From Nocardia rosealba (GTDB lineage Bacteria; Actinomycetota; Actinomycetes; Mycobacteriales; Mycobacteriaceae), in contig NZ_JAIWNA010000006.1 in the NCBI RefSeq assembly GCF_020216065.1, forward strand, positions 1 through 64,000: DNA of 64,000 nucleotides. The letters run 5' to 3'. The position numbers and the translations under genes were made by a program. Position 1 is the stretch's first letter; every line of letters starts with the position of its first letter. The notes beneath the pieces were generated by a model that saw only the letters and a list, made by a program, of their open reading frames with translations, searched no databases and was not told where the DNA came from. Shown here one piece after another: positions 14,170-22,700 of the stretch.

Positions 14170-16460
14170 CACTCCTGTTTCGCCCGGTCGGCCACCAGCA
14201 ACTGCCCGAGGGCGATCCCACCGTCGTTCGGTGGAACCTGCCGGTGGCTGTACACCGCCAGCCCGGCGCGTTCGAGCATCACCATGCAGTTGACCAGCAG
14301 GAATTCGTTGAGGAACACGCCGCCGGAGAGCACCACCTGCCGGATGCCGGTGGTGTCGGCCAGGTTCAGGCACTGCCGGACGACCATGGCGACGACCCCG
14401 CTGTGGAACCGCCTGCTGATCTGGTCGAGCGCGGTCCCGGCGGCCAGGTCGGCCGCGATCGCGTGGACCACCGACCGGTGGTCGACTTCTGTAGCGGTGT
14501 AACCGAACTCGTACCCGTCGACGAGCGTGAGGTCGCGATCGAGCAGGCCCTCGAGTTCGATCGGGCCCTGCGCCTCGTATTCGGCCCGCGAACACACGCC
14601 GAGCAGAGCCGCCACCGCGTCGAACAACCGGCCCATACTCGTCACCTCGGGCGAGTTGATGCCACGGGCGCACATGGTCGCGTAGACGTGCCTGCGGTCG
14701 TCATCGAGCGTCTCGAGCACCGGAAAGGCTTGCACCGCAGCATCGATGGCTCCGAACGCGTCGACAGCGACAGCGACACCCGTCCGGATCGGTTCGCGCA
14801 CAGCCTGATCGCCACCGATCAGGGCCACACGCCGCAGGTGCGCTGCCCGTTCGACCTTGCCGTAGTCACCGACCAGGAACTCACCGCCCCAGATGGTGCC
14901 GTCCGTGCCGTACCCGGCACCGTCGAACACCACGCCGATCGCGGGCCCGTCGAGCTTGTTCTCCGCCATGCAGGCCGCCATGTGCGCGTGATGGTGCTGC
15001 ACCGCGATCGGCTCACCTGTCTCACCGATACCGCTGTGGCCCAAATTGATCCGGAAGTCCGGATGCATGTCGTAAACCCCGGCCTCGGGCCGCAGGTCGT
15101 ACAGCGAGGCCAGGTGGGCAGCGGTTCGGCGGTGCGATTCGAACGTCTCGTCGTTCTTCAGATCACCGATGTGCTGGCTCAGATACACCCGCGTGCCCGC
15201 CGACAACGCGACCGTCGTCTTGAGTTCGGCACCGTAGGCGACCAGCGGTCGCAACGGACGACCCACCTCCACCGGGTACGGCGCGTACCCGCGCGCACGG
15301 CGCAGGAAGGTCAGCAGTGGCCCGTCCAGATCCGGATGGATCGACACCCGGACCACGGAATCGTCCACCCTGGACTCGATTTCGCGGTCGTGGTACAGAA
15401 TCGCGTCCGCGATCTCGAACAGGTGCGCCAGCGCATCGGCATTGCGGTGCACGATGGGGTATCCCGACACATTGCCGCTGGTCATCACGAGCACATCGGT
15501 GTCGGCCTCGTCGAGCAGCAGGTGGTGATGCGGCGCGGAGGGCAACATCACCCCCAGGTTCGGGTTCCGTGGCGCGACACTTTCCGGTACCGCGCCGGTT
15601 CGCTTGCGTGCCAACAGAATCGGCCGAGCAGGCGAACGCAGCACCTGCTCCTCGGCAGGCGACAGTTCGACGATCCGATGCGCGGTATCCAGATCCCGCA
15701 CCATCACCGCGAACGGTTTCGAATCGCGCCGCTTGCGTTTCCGCAGCAACGCCACCGACGCGGCATTCATCGCATCGACGGCCAGATGGAAACCGCCCAC
15801 ACTCTTCACCGCGACGATCCGACCGTCCGACAGCTCACGCACACTGCGGCGCAGCGCGTCCTCGTGCACCGTCCCGTCGGGGTAGGCGAGGAACAGCCGC
15901 GGCCCGCAGTCCGCACACGCGTTCGGTTGCGCGTGGAAGCGCCTGCTCATCGGATTCCGGTATTCCGCATCACAATTCGCGCACATCGTGAACGCGCGCA
16001 TGGTGGTCTGCGATCGGTCGTAGGGCAACGCGCGGATGATCGAATACCGTGGCCCGCAGTTGGTGCAGTTGATGAACGGGTAGCGATAGCGCCGGTCGGC
16101 CGGGTCGCGCAGCTCGGCAAGACAGTCCGCGCACACATGGGTGTCGGCGGGGACGAGCGCCACCTTCTCCCCCGTGTGCTCGCTGTGCACGATCTCGAAA
16201 CTCGACGCGACCGGACCGTCCGCCACCCGGCTCAACGCCACCACCCGGTCCACCCGCGCCAGCTCGGGCGCCCGGTCGGCCAGCTCCGCGCAGAACGATT
16301 CCAGCGCGGCCTCGGCGCCGCTCGCCTCGACGAGCACGCCCTCGGGGTCGTTGCGCACCCAGCCTGTGAGCTGCCGTTCGCGGGCGAGTTTGTAGACGAA
16401 CGGGCGGTATCCCACGCCCTGCACGACCCCGGTGACCCTGATCTGCCAGGTGGCGGTCAT
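14169..16460 (-). CDS. hypF: HypF-type carbamoyltransferase
   Basis: 763 residues, full length. Domain order: acylphosphatase (1-90; GVVQGVGYRPF with Arg19, Asn37), zinc fingers with four CxxC pairs (about 105-175), YrdC/Sua5-like carbamoyl-AMP domain (about 195-370), and Kae1-like transferase domain (about 385-760) with HHHAHMAACMAE and GGVFLNE. In hydrogenase maturation it turns carbamoyl phosphate and ATP into carbamoyl-AMP and carbamoylates the C-terminal cysteine of HypE. Here HypE is adjacent (10-bp gap), but no HypA, B, C, D or hydrogenase gene is in the window. Related carbamoyltransferases (TobZ) act on natural products, so a biosynthetic role is plausible. Confidence 0.93.
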   Translation of the reverse strand: MTATWQIRVTGVVQGVGYRPFVYKLARERQLTGWVRNDPEGVLVEASGAEAALESFCAELADRAPELARVDRVVALSRVADGPVASSFEIVHSEHTGEKVALVPADTHVCADCLAELRDPADRRYRYPFINCTNCGPRYSIIRALPYDRSQTTMRAFTMCANCDAEYRNPMSRRFHAQPNACADCGPRLFLAYPDGTVHEDALRRSVRELSDGRIVAVKSVGGFHLAVDAMNAASVALLRKRKRRDSKPFAVMVRDLDTAHRIVELSPAEEQVLRSPARPILLARKRTGAVPESVAPRNPNLGVMLPSAPHHHLLLDEADTDVLVMTSGNVSGYPIVHRNADALAHLFEIADAILYHDREIESRVDDSVVRVSIHPDLDGPLLTFLRRARGYAPYPVEVGRPLRPLVAYGAELKTTVALSAGTRVYLSQHIGDLKNDETFESHRRTAAHLASLYDLRPEAGVYDMHPDFRINLGHSGIGETGEPIAVQHHHAHMAACMAENKLDGPAIGVVFDGAGYGTDGTIWGGEFLVGDYGKVERAAHLRRVALIGGDQAVREPIRTGVAVAVDAFGAIDAAVQAFPVLETLDDDRRHVYATMCARGINSPEVTSMGRLFDAVAALLGVCSRAEYEAQGPIELEGLLDRDLTLVDGYEFGYTATEVDHRSVVHAIAADLAAGTALDQISRRFHSGVVAMVVRQCLNLADTTGIRQVVLSGGVFLNEFLLVNCMVMLERAGLAVYSHRQVPPNDGGIALGQLLVADRAKQE

Positions 16461-16470
16461 GGCGGCCCGG

Positions 16471-17487
16471 TCAGCACAGGCGGGGCAGCTCGGCGCCCCG
16501 CAGTGGTTGCAGTGTCGATTCGCGTCCGGCGGTGTCGCGCAGCACGACGGTCGCGCCGTCCCGACCGGTCACCTCGCCGATCACCGTGGCATGCCTGCCG
16601 TACTCGTGCCCGCGCAGCGCGGCCACGATGTCGGCGGCGGCGGCCGGGTCGGCGAATATCGCCAGGCAGCCCTCGTTGGCGCAGTTGAGCGGATTGATGC
16701 CGAGCATGTCCGCCGCCATCGCGGTCTCGTGCTGGATGGGCAGCGACTGCTCATCGATGGTGATGGCCTTGCCCATGCGGCCCGCGTACTCGTGCAGCAC
16801 CGCCGAGAGCCCACCTCGCGTCACGTCCCGCATCGACCGCACCGCCTCGCGCGGCACCGCCGCGAACATGCTGTCGATCATCAGGTTGAGCGGCGCGCAG
16901 TCGCTGAGCACCCGGCTCTCGAAGCCGAGACCCTCCCGGATGGAGAGCAGGTGCACCGTGTGATTGCCGATCGGACCCGACAGGATCACCGCGTCGCCGG
17001 GGCGGACCGCGTCCATCCGCAGCGGTTCGCGCAGGAAGAACCCGACGCCGCTGGTGTTGAGGTACAGCTGGTCGGCCTCGCCCGCCCGCACCACCTTCGT
17101 GTCACCGCACACGATCTGCACCTTCGCCTCGCGGGCGGTCTCGCGCACCGACGTGAGCACGCGCTCGAGCTGGTCGAAGGACAATCCGGCCTCGAGGATG
17201 AGCCCGAGGGTGAGATAGCGCGGCACCGCACCCGAGACGGCCAGGTCGTTGACGGTGCCGCAGACCGCGATCTTGCCGATGTCGCCGTTGCCGAAGAACG
17301 GGGGGTCCACCACGAAACTGTCGGTGGTCATCGCGATCCGGTCACCCTCCACGGGCAGGACCGCACTGTCCTCCATCTCCCCCACGTACACATCGCCGAG
17401 GGTGCGCGCGATGAAGTCGACCAGCTCGCCCGAGAGCACCGCGCCGGTGCCGTGGTCGAGCTGGATGTGCTGCGTGGCCACGGTCAT
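16471..17487 (-). CDS. hypE: HypE-type thiocarbamate dehydratase
   Basis: 338 residues of the PurM/ThiL/SelD-like ATP-binding fold: GDIGKIAVCGTVNDLAVSGA, DVTRGGLS and NCANEGC are conserved HypE segments. The protein ends in PRLC, matching the canonical PR(I/V)C tail whose last cysteine receives the carbamoyl group from HypF and is dehydrated to a protein thiocyanate, the source of cyanide ligands. The chemistry therefore looks intact. The ATG overlaps the isochorismatase-like stop (ATGA). Without HypC/HypD nearby, the cyano or carbamoyl group may go to a small molecule; alternatively it serves a hydrogenase encoded elsewhere. Confidence 0.92.
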   Translation of the reverse strand: MTVATQHIQLDHGTGAVLSGELVDFIARTLGDVYVGEMEDSAVLPVEGDRIAMTTDSFVVDPPFFGNGDIGKIAVCGTVNDLAVSGAVPRYLTLGLILEAGLSFDQLERVLTSVRETAREAKVQIVCGDTKVVRAGEADQLYLNTSGVGFFLREPLRMDAVRPGDAVILSGPIGNHTVHLLSIREGLGFESRVLSDCAPLNLMIDSMFAAVPREAVRSMRDVTRGGLSAVLHEYAGRMGKAITIDEQSLPIQHETAMAADMLGINPLNCANEGCLAIFADPAAAADIVAALRGHEYGRHATVIGEVTGRDGATVVLRDTAGRESTLQPLRGAELPRLC

Positions 17488-18068
17488 GGTGTCTTGGTCT
17501 CCTTGCGCGGGATGCCGCCGGTGGTGTCGATGAGCCGCAGGATCTCGGCGGAGTCGGCGACGGTGGCGCAGTAGCTCTCCAGCCAGTCCAGCGCGCGCAC
17601 CCGGTCGGCCTCCTGCGCCGAGAACACGCAGTCACCGGGCACCGCGACGATGTAGCCGCGGAAGAAGGCGTCGGCGGCGGTGGTCTGGATACAGATCTGG
17701 GTCTGCAGACCGATCAGCACCAGCGCTTCCACACCGGCGGCCTGGAGCCGGTCGTGCAGGTCGGTTTCGTAGAAGCCGCTGTCCTTGCTGCGTTCCTGGA
17801 TCACATCGTCGGGGTCGACGAATTCCCGGATCACCTCGGCGCCGGGGGTTCCGCGCAGAGCAGGTACACGACCGTCGTAACGCTCGGCCAGCGGGTCGTC
17901 GGGCTGATTGAGGAGTTGCAGGTGATACACCGTGCAACCTCGTTTGCGCATTTCGGTCAGGAATTCGTTCACGCGGGGTGTCGCGGCCGCGATAGCGGCT
18001 TCCCGATCGGGATTCTTCCCGACGATGTCGTATTGCAATCCACTGGTGACAACGGCGATTTTGGACAT
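17484..18068 (-). CDS. Isochorismatase-fold protein with altered active site
   Basis: 194 residues. The cysteine-hydrolase fold is recognisable: GVEALVLIGLQTQICIQTTAADAF with nucleophile Cys126, and SGFYETDLHDRL. The catalytic aspartate normally in the first strand (I-D-x-Q) is replaced (T-S-G-L-Q, residues 8-12), and the catalytic lysine region reads ERSKDSGF, with Arg at the expected place. It may therefore be a binding protein or catalyse a non-hydrolytic reaction. It lies between the StrR-like regulator (42-bp gap) and hypE (4-bp overlap), so it belongs to the HypE/HypF unit; a role in handling the carbamoyl or nitrile product is a guess. Confidence 0.78.
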   Translation of the reverse strand: MSKIAVVTSGLQYDIVGKNPDREAAIAAATPRVNEFLTEMRKRGCTVYHLQLLNQPDDPLAERYDGRVPALRGTPGAEVIREFVDPDDVIQERSKDSGFYETDLHDRLQAAGVEALVLIGLQTQICIQTTAADAFFRGYIVAVPGDCVFSAQEADRVRALDWLESYCATVADSAEILRLIDTTGGIPRKETKTP

Positions 18069-18110
18069 GCCGATCCTTAGGTCCGTAAGAATGGGAAACA
18101 GGTCGGAAAT

Positions 18111-19100
18111 TCAGGCCGAACGGGCGTCCGGCGAATTACCGTACGCATTATCGGAAGCGGCTTGCAGGGCCTGGGCAATATTCGCCCAATTGGCCGCGCA
18201 TTGATTGGCGAGTTCGATCACATGGTAGGAGGAATGGGGTCGCACGAATTCGACGATCTTCTCGGCGTCACCCGCGTTCACCGCGTGCTGATGCAGCCAC
18301 CGCAGCAATTCGCGCCCGCCGACGCTCATCCGTAGCGCCGGGTCGCGGGAGAGCACGGCGAGCAGGGCGTCGAGGTCCACCTGCTTCTTGTGCGGTGTCG
18401 GCGCCAGGCGGTCGTTCTCCGCCGGTCCGCCGGGCGCCGGGGTCCTGGCGTCGTCGGGCTGGACGAGCGGGCCCATGCCGCTTTCCAGCCGGGCACGGAC
18501 GTCGCGGACGGTCGACGGCGAGAGGCCGACTTCACGTGCGATGGAACGCAGCGAGGCATCGGGGCGGGCCAGCAGGAGTTCGGCGGCCGTTTTGCGCGCC
18601 GAATTCGTGTCGACCGGCCGGAGCCTGCCGTCACTGCCGAGCCGATGACTCGCTTGCGACGTATCGCCGGTACCGCTTCTGATCGAGGCCACGGTTTTCG
18701 CGGAGAGCCCCGCAGCGGTGGCGATCGACCGATTCGACCAGTGCGGATGGGAAAGGATGATGCGTTCCGCCGCAGCTCGGCGATCGGCCAGCGACAACGG
18801 CAGGCCGTGCCGCACATTCTCTTGTACCCCGAGAATGAACGCCAATTCTTCGGAACCTTCGACCATATACGCGTCGATGTGCGTAAGGCCTTTGCGTAGC
18901 GCCGCGCTCGTCCGGTGAAATCCGTCGATGATCCTATTCGTCGGACGATGGACGAGAATGGGCGGCAAAGGCCATTCCGCCTCGACCAGCCGCTCGATAT
19001 GAGCGGGGTCCTCCCCCTCGAATCTGGGGGAGCCCGCCATGACGAGCGAGGCGATTTCCACAGACTGTTTTACCCGGTTGGATTTCAGCGGGCGATTCAC
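18111..19100 (-). CDS. StrR/NovG-like ParB-domain pathway activator
   Basis: 329 residues. The N-terminal ParB-like domain (about 12-95) includes PPILVHRPTNRIIDGFHRT and ENVRHGLPLSLADRR; a helix-turn-helix follows (NRSIATAAGLSAKTVASIR) and a second similar HTH (LRSIAREVGLSPSTVRDVR). ParB-like proteins of this type (StrR, NovG, Bbr) activate antibiotic clusters rather than segregate DNA; no ParA gene is adjacent. It heads the minus-strand unit with the isochorismatase-like, HypE, HypF and BASS genes. A StrR-like inverted repeat lies about 180 bp upstream of its GTG, so autoregulation is likely, and the same half-site occurs in the UbiA/hydrolase promoter. Confidence 0.85.
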   Translation of the reverse strand: MNRPLKSNRVKQSVEIASLVMAGSPRFEGEDPAHIERLVEAEWPLPPILVHRPTNRIIDGFHRTSAALRKGLTHIDAYMVEGSEELAFILGVQENVRHGLPLSLADRRAAAERIILSHPHWSNRSIATAAGLSAKTVASIRSGTGDTSQASHRLGSDGRLRPVDTNSARKTAAELLLARPDASLRSIAREVGLSPSTVRDVRARLESGMGPLVQPDDARTPAPGGPAENDRLAPTPHKKQVDLDALLAVLSRDPALRMSVGGRELLRWLHQHAVNAGDAEKIVEFVRPHSSYHVIELANQCAANWANIAQALQAASDNAYGNSPDARSA

Positions 19101-19281
19101 CTATCAAGCCCCCCAGTCTTTCAAGCTGTGCATCGATATCAAGATCAAGAGCCGCGTAAAAAAATATCGCAGTGAGCCAATTCGGGCAAGTGTTCGATCC
19201 GAGACCCTCGCCCGGGTCGCCGCGCCGGTCAGGGGCGTGCGGCGCCCTGCCCGACCGGCCGGTAACGAACCGACCTGACGG

Positions 19282-19311
19282 TGTCCAACTGGTGAAACCC
19301 ACAGTTGGACA
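19282..19311. promoter_or_regulatory. StrR-like inverted repeat upstream of the ParB/StrR-type gene
   Basis: TGTCCAACTG (19282-19291), N10, CAGTTGGACA (19302-19311): perfect 10-bp arms. The known StrR site of S. griseus is GTTCGACTG-N11-CAGTCGAAC, so this half-site (GTCCAACTG) differs at two positions. It matches 8 of 10 positions of the dyad arm at 12342-12351. Together these suggest the product of the downstream regulator gene binds both. Confidence 0.65.
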
Positions 19312-19662
19312 AGCATGTTCATGCCCCGAAGTCACGATCCGCCCAGCCGGCGCGCCGAGAATAGAATGGTCTATGCAACTCACAGCCGTGAGCCCGCTCA
19401 GGTGAGAATGTGAATTCGCTGGGAATTATTTCCACGGACCGAACAAACTGGACGATAGATTAATTCCATCTTGTTTCACATCGCCGCCCAGCATCGGGCC
19501 CCGGCGCACGAGGCCCCGGCTGTCGCACCCGCCGCCGCGCAAGCCCCATCGACACGCGGGCCCGCCCGCGGCGATCCCGGAACAGGCCGCAACGGCCAGG
19601 CGCCAAATCAACCCCTGAACTGCAACGTTAGGATGATTCCCAGCTCCGGGAAGACATCGAAG

Positions 19663-19706
19663 CTACCCACCGGTAACATAGAATCCCTACCCCTACTGGC
19701 GGGTAA
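19663..19706. promoter_or_regulatory. Paired TTAC-N6-GTAA-like operators upstream of etfD
   Basis: CTAC-CCACCG-GTAA (19663-19676) and CTAC-TGGCGG-GTAA (19693-19706), 30 bp apart, lie 70-113 bp before the etfD ATG, in the promoter region. The same motif with the same spacer occurs before fadE5, between fabG4 and fadA2, and before the tetR gene at the right end. TetR-family dimers commonly bind such short-armed palindromes. Confidence 0.55.
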
Positions 19707-19775
19707 CTTGGACCGTACTATGATGCGACCTGGGACGAGCGGCACCGCGTCGCTTCGTGAACGAAAGGCCACAGC

Positions 19776-22700
19776 ATGAGCCCCATATCTTTGACGTTGG
19801 GCATCATCTCCATTCTGGTCGGTGTCCCCGCGTGGATCGGGTTCGGCCTCGCCATCCGGAAGATGGCTCGGACGATCATGCTCGGGCAGCCCGCCCCCGA
19901 CCGGTTCACTCCGTTCGTGCCGCGGTTCGCCACCATGATCAAAGAGTTCGCCGCGCACACGCGCATGGTGAAGTTCCGGACCGTAGGCTGGGCGCACTGG
20001 CTCGTCATGGTCGGCTTCATGCTCGGCTTCGTCACGGTCTTCCAGGCGCAGGGGCAGATCTTCAGCCCCACGTTCACCTGGCCGCTGGTCGGTAACACCT
20101 TCGTCTACCACCTGCTCGACGAACTGCTCGCCCTCGGCACCATCATCGGTGCGATCGTGCTGATCGTCATCCGTCAGCTGAACCACCCCCGCGTGCCCGC
20201 ACGGCAGTCGCGCTTCTCCGGCTCCAACTTCTTCGCCGCCTACTTCGTCGAGCTCATCGTGCTCGTCGAGGGCATCAGCATGCTCGGCGCGAAGTCCCTC
20301 GTCCTGGCCTACACCGGCGAATCCCACGCCAGCAGCGACTTCGTCAGCATGCACATCGCCTCGGTGCTGCCCGCCAGCGCGGAAGCGGTGTCGGTTTTCG
20401 CCTTCTTCAAGCTGATGGCCGCGCTGGTCTGGGTCGTCGTCGTGAGCCGCAACGTCAACTGGGGCGTCGCCTGGCACCGTTTCGCCGCGTTCCCCAACAT
20501 CTACTTCAAGCGTGAGGCCGACGGCGGCGTCGCCCTCGGCGCAGCCAAGCCGATGATGTCGGACGGCAAGGTCCTGACCATCGAGAACGTCGACCCCGAC
20601 ACCGACATCCTCGGCGCGGGCAAGATGGAGGACTTCTCCTGGAAGGGCTGGCTGGACTTCACCACCTGCACCGAGTGTGGCCGCTGCCAGTCGCAGTGCC
20701 CCGCCTGGAACACCGGTAAGCCGCTCTCGCCCAAGCTGCTCATCATGTCGCTGCGCGACCACGGTTACGCCAAGGCGCCCTACCTGCTGGCCGGCGGCCG
20801 CAAGGACATGGGCGGCGACGAGATCGGTCTGGTCGACGCCGAAGGCAAGCCCGACGAGGCCAAGCTCGCCGCGATCGCCGAGGAAGCCCGCACCGAGGCA
20901 GAGCGCCCGCTCGTCGGCGGCGAGGACGTGCACGGTGTGATCGACCCCGAGGTGCTGTGGAGCTGCACCACCTGTGGTGCCTGCGTGGAGCAGTGCCCCG
21001 TCGACATCGAGCACGTCGACCACATCATCGACATGCGCCGCTACCAGGTGCTGATCGAGTCGGAGTTCCCCTCCGAGCTGGCCGGTCTGTTCAAGAACCT
21101 CGAGAACAAGGGCAACCCGTGGGGCCAGAACTCCAAGGACCGCCTGAACTGGATCAAGGAAGTCGACTTCGACATCCCGGTCTTCGGTAAGGACGCCGAC
21201 AGCTTCGACGGCTACGAGTACCTGTTCTGGGTCGGTTGCGCCGGCGCCTACGAGGACCGCGCCAAGAAGACCACCAAGGCCGTCGCCGAGCTCCTCGCCA
21301 CCGCGGGCACCAAGTTCATGGTGCTCGGCGCCGAGGAGACCTGCACCGGTGACTCGGCTCGCCGCGCGGGCAACGAGTTCCTGTTCCAGCAGCTCGCGAT
21401 GCAGAACATCGAGGTCATCAACTCGGTGTTCGAGGGTGTCGAGCAGTCCAAGAAGAAGATCGTCGTCACCTGTGCGCACTGCTTCAACGCGCTCAACAAC
21501 GAGTACCCGCAGGTCGGTGGCACCTACGAGGTCGTGCACCACACCCAGCTGCTGAACCGCCTGGTGCGGCAGAAGAAGCTGGTTCCGGTGGCCACGGTGT
21601 CGCAGAACATCACCTACCACGACCCCTGCTACCTGGGTCGCCACAACAAGATCTACAACGCGCCGCGTGAGCTGATGGAAGCCTCCGGTTCGACCCTGGT
21701 CGAGATGCCGCGCCACGGCGAACGTTCCATGTGCTGTGGTGCCGGTGGCGCCCGCATGTGGATGGAGGAGCAGCTCGGTAAGCGCATCAACGTCGACCGT
21801 GTCGACGAGGCGCTGTCCACCAACCCGACCAAGATCGCCACGGGTTGCCCGTTCTGCCGCGTCATGCTCAACGACGGCGTCACCGCGCGTCAGGAGCAGG
21901 GCCAGGGTGAGGGCGTCGAGGTGGTCGACGTGTCGCAGCTGATGCTCGACTCGATCACCCGCATCGATGCCGCCGAGCTGTCGGCCAACCTGCTCGTCGT
22001 CCAGGAGCCGAAGGCCGAACCCGAGCCGGAGCCCGAAGCCGAGCCCGAGCCGGTCGCCGAGGCTCCCGCCGAAGCAGCCCCCAAGGCCGCACCGGCTGGT
22101 GGCGGACTCGGCATGAAGGGCGCTGCCAAGGCCCCCGGTGGTGGCCTGGGTATGAAGGGTGCCGCGAAGGCTCCCGGTGGCGGTCTCGGCATGAAGGGTG
22201 CCGCCAAGGCGCCCGGCGCGAAGGCCCCTGCCGCCGAAGCGGAGTCGGCCCCGGCCGCGCCCGCCAAGGGTCTCGGTATGAAGGGCGGGGCGAAGGCGCC
22301 CGGTGGCGGACTCGGTATGAAGGGCGGCGCGAAGGCTCCGGGTGCGAAGGCGCCCGCTGCCGAAGCTCCGGCCGCCGAATCGGCCCCCGAGACCACCGCT
22401 CCCCCGGTCAAGGGTCTCGGTATGAAGGGTGGCGCCAAGGCACCCGGTGGCGGACTCGGCATGAAGGGCGGTGCGAAGGCGCCCGGCGCCAAGGCTCCTG
22501 CCGCCCCGGCCGCCGATGCGGCTGCTGATGCGGCTCCGGCCGCGGAAGCTCCCGCCGAAGCTGCTGCCACGGAGACCAAGCCCACGGTCGCCGCCAAGGG
22601 CCTCGCGATGAAGTCCGGCTTCAAGCGCCCCGGCCCCAAGGCTCCGGGCGCCCCGAAGCCCGCGGAATCGGCAGCGGCCCCCGCCGAGCCGGCCGCGGAC

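Larger units (their letters stand above)
19101..19775. other. Intergenic region between cluster regulator and etfD
   Basis: 675 bp with no frame of coding character. It holds the upstream region of the StrR-like gene (dyad at 19282-19311) and, toward the right end, the paired TTAC-N6-GTAA-like sites upstream of etfD (19663-19706). A marked T7 tract (minus strand, about 19160-19166) lies between the dyad and the regulator gene and could be part of its promoter. The stretch 19312-19662 shows nothing I can name. Confidence 0.5.

Noticed and set aside
18111..19100. Chromosome or plasmid partition ParB
   Set aside because: No ParA gene, no parS-like TGTTTCACGTGAAACA, and two HTH segments with StrR/NovG-like layout in a biosynthetic locus.
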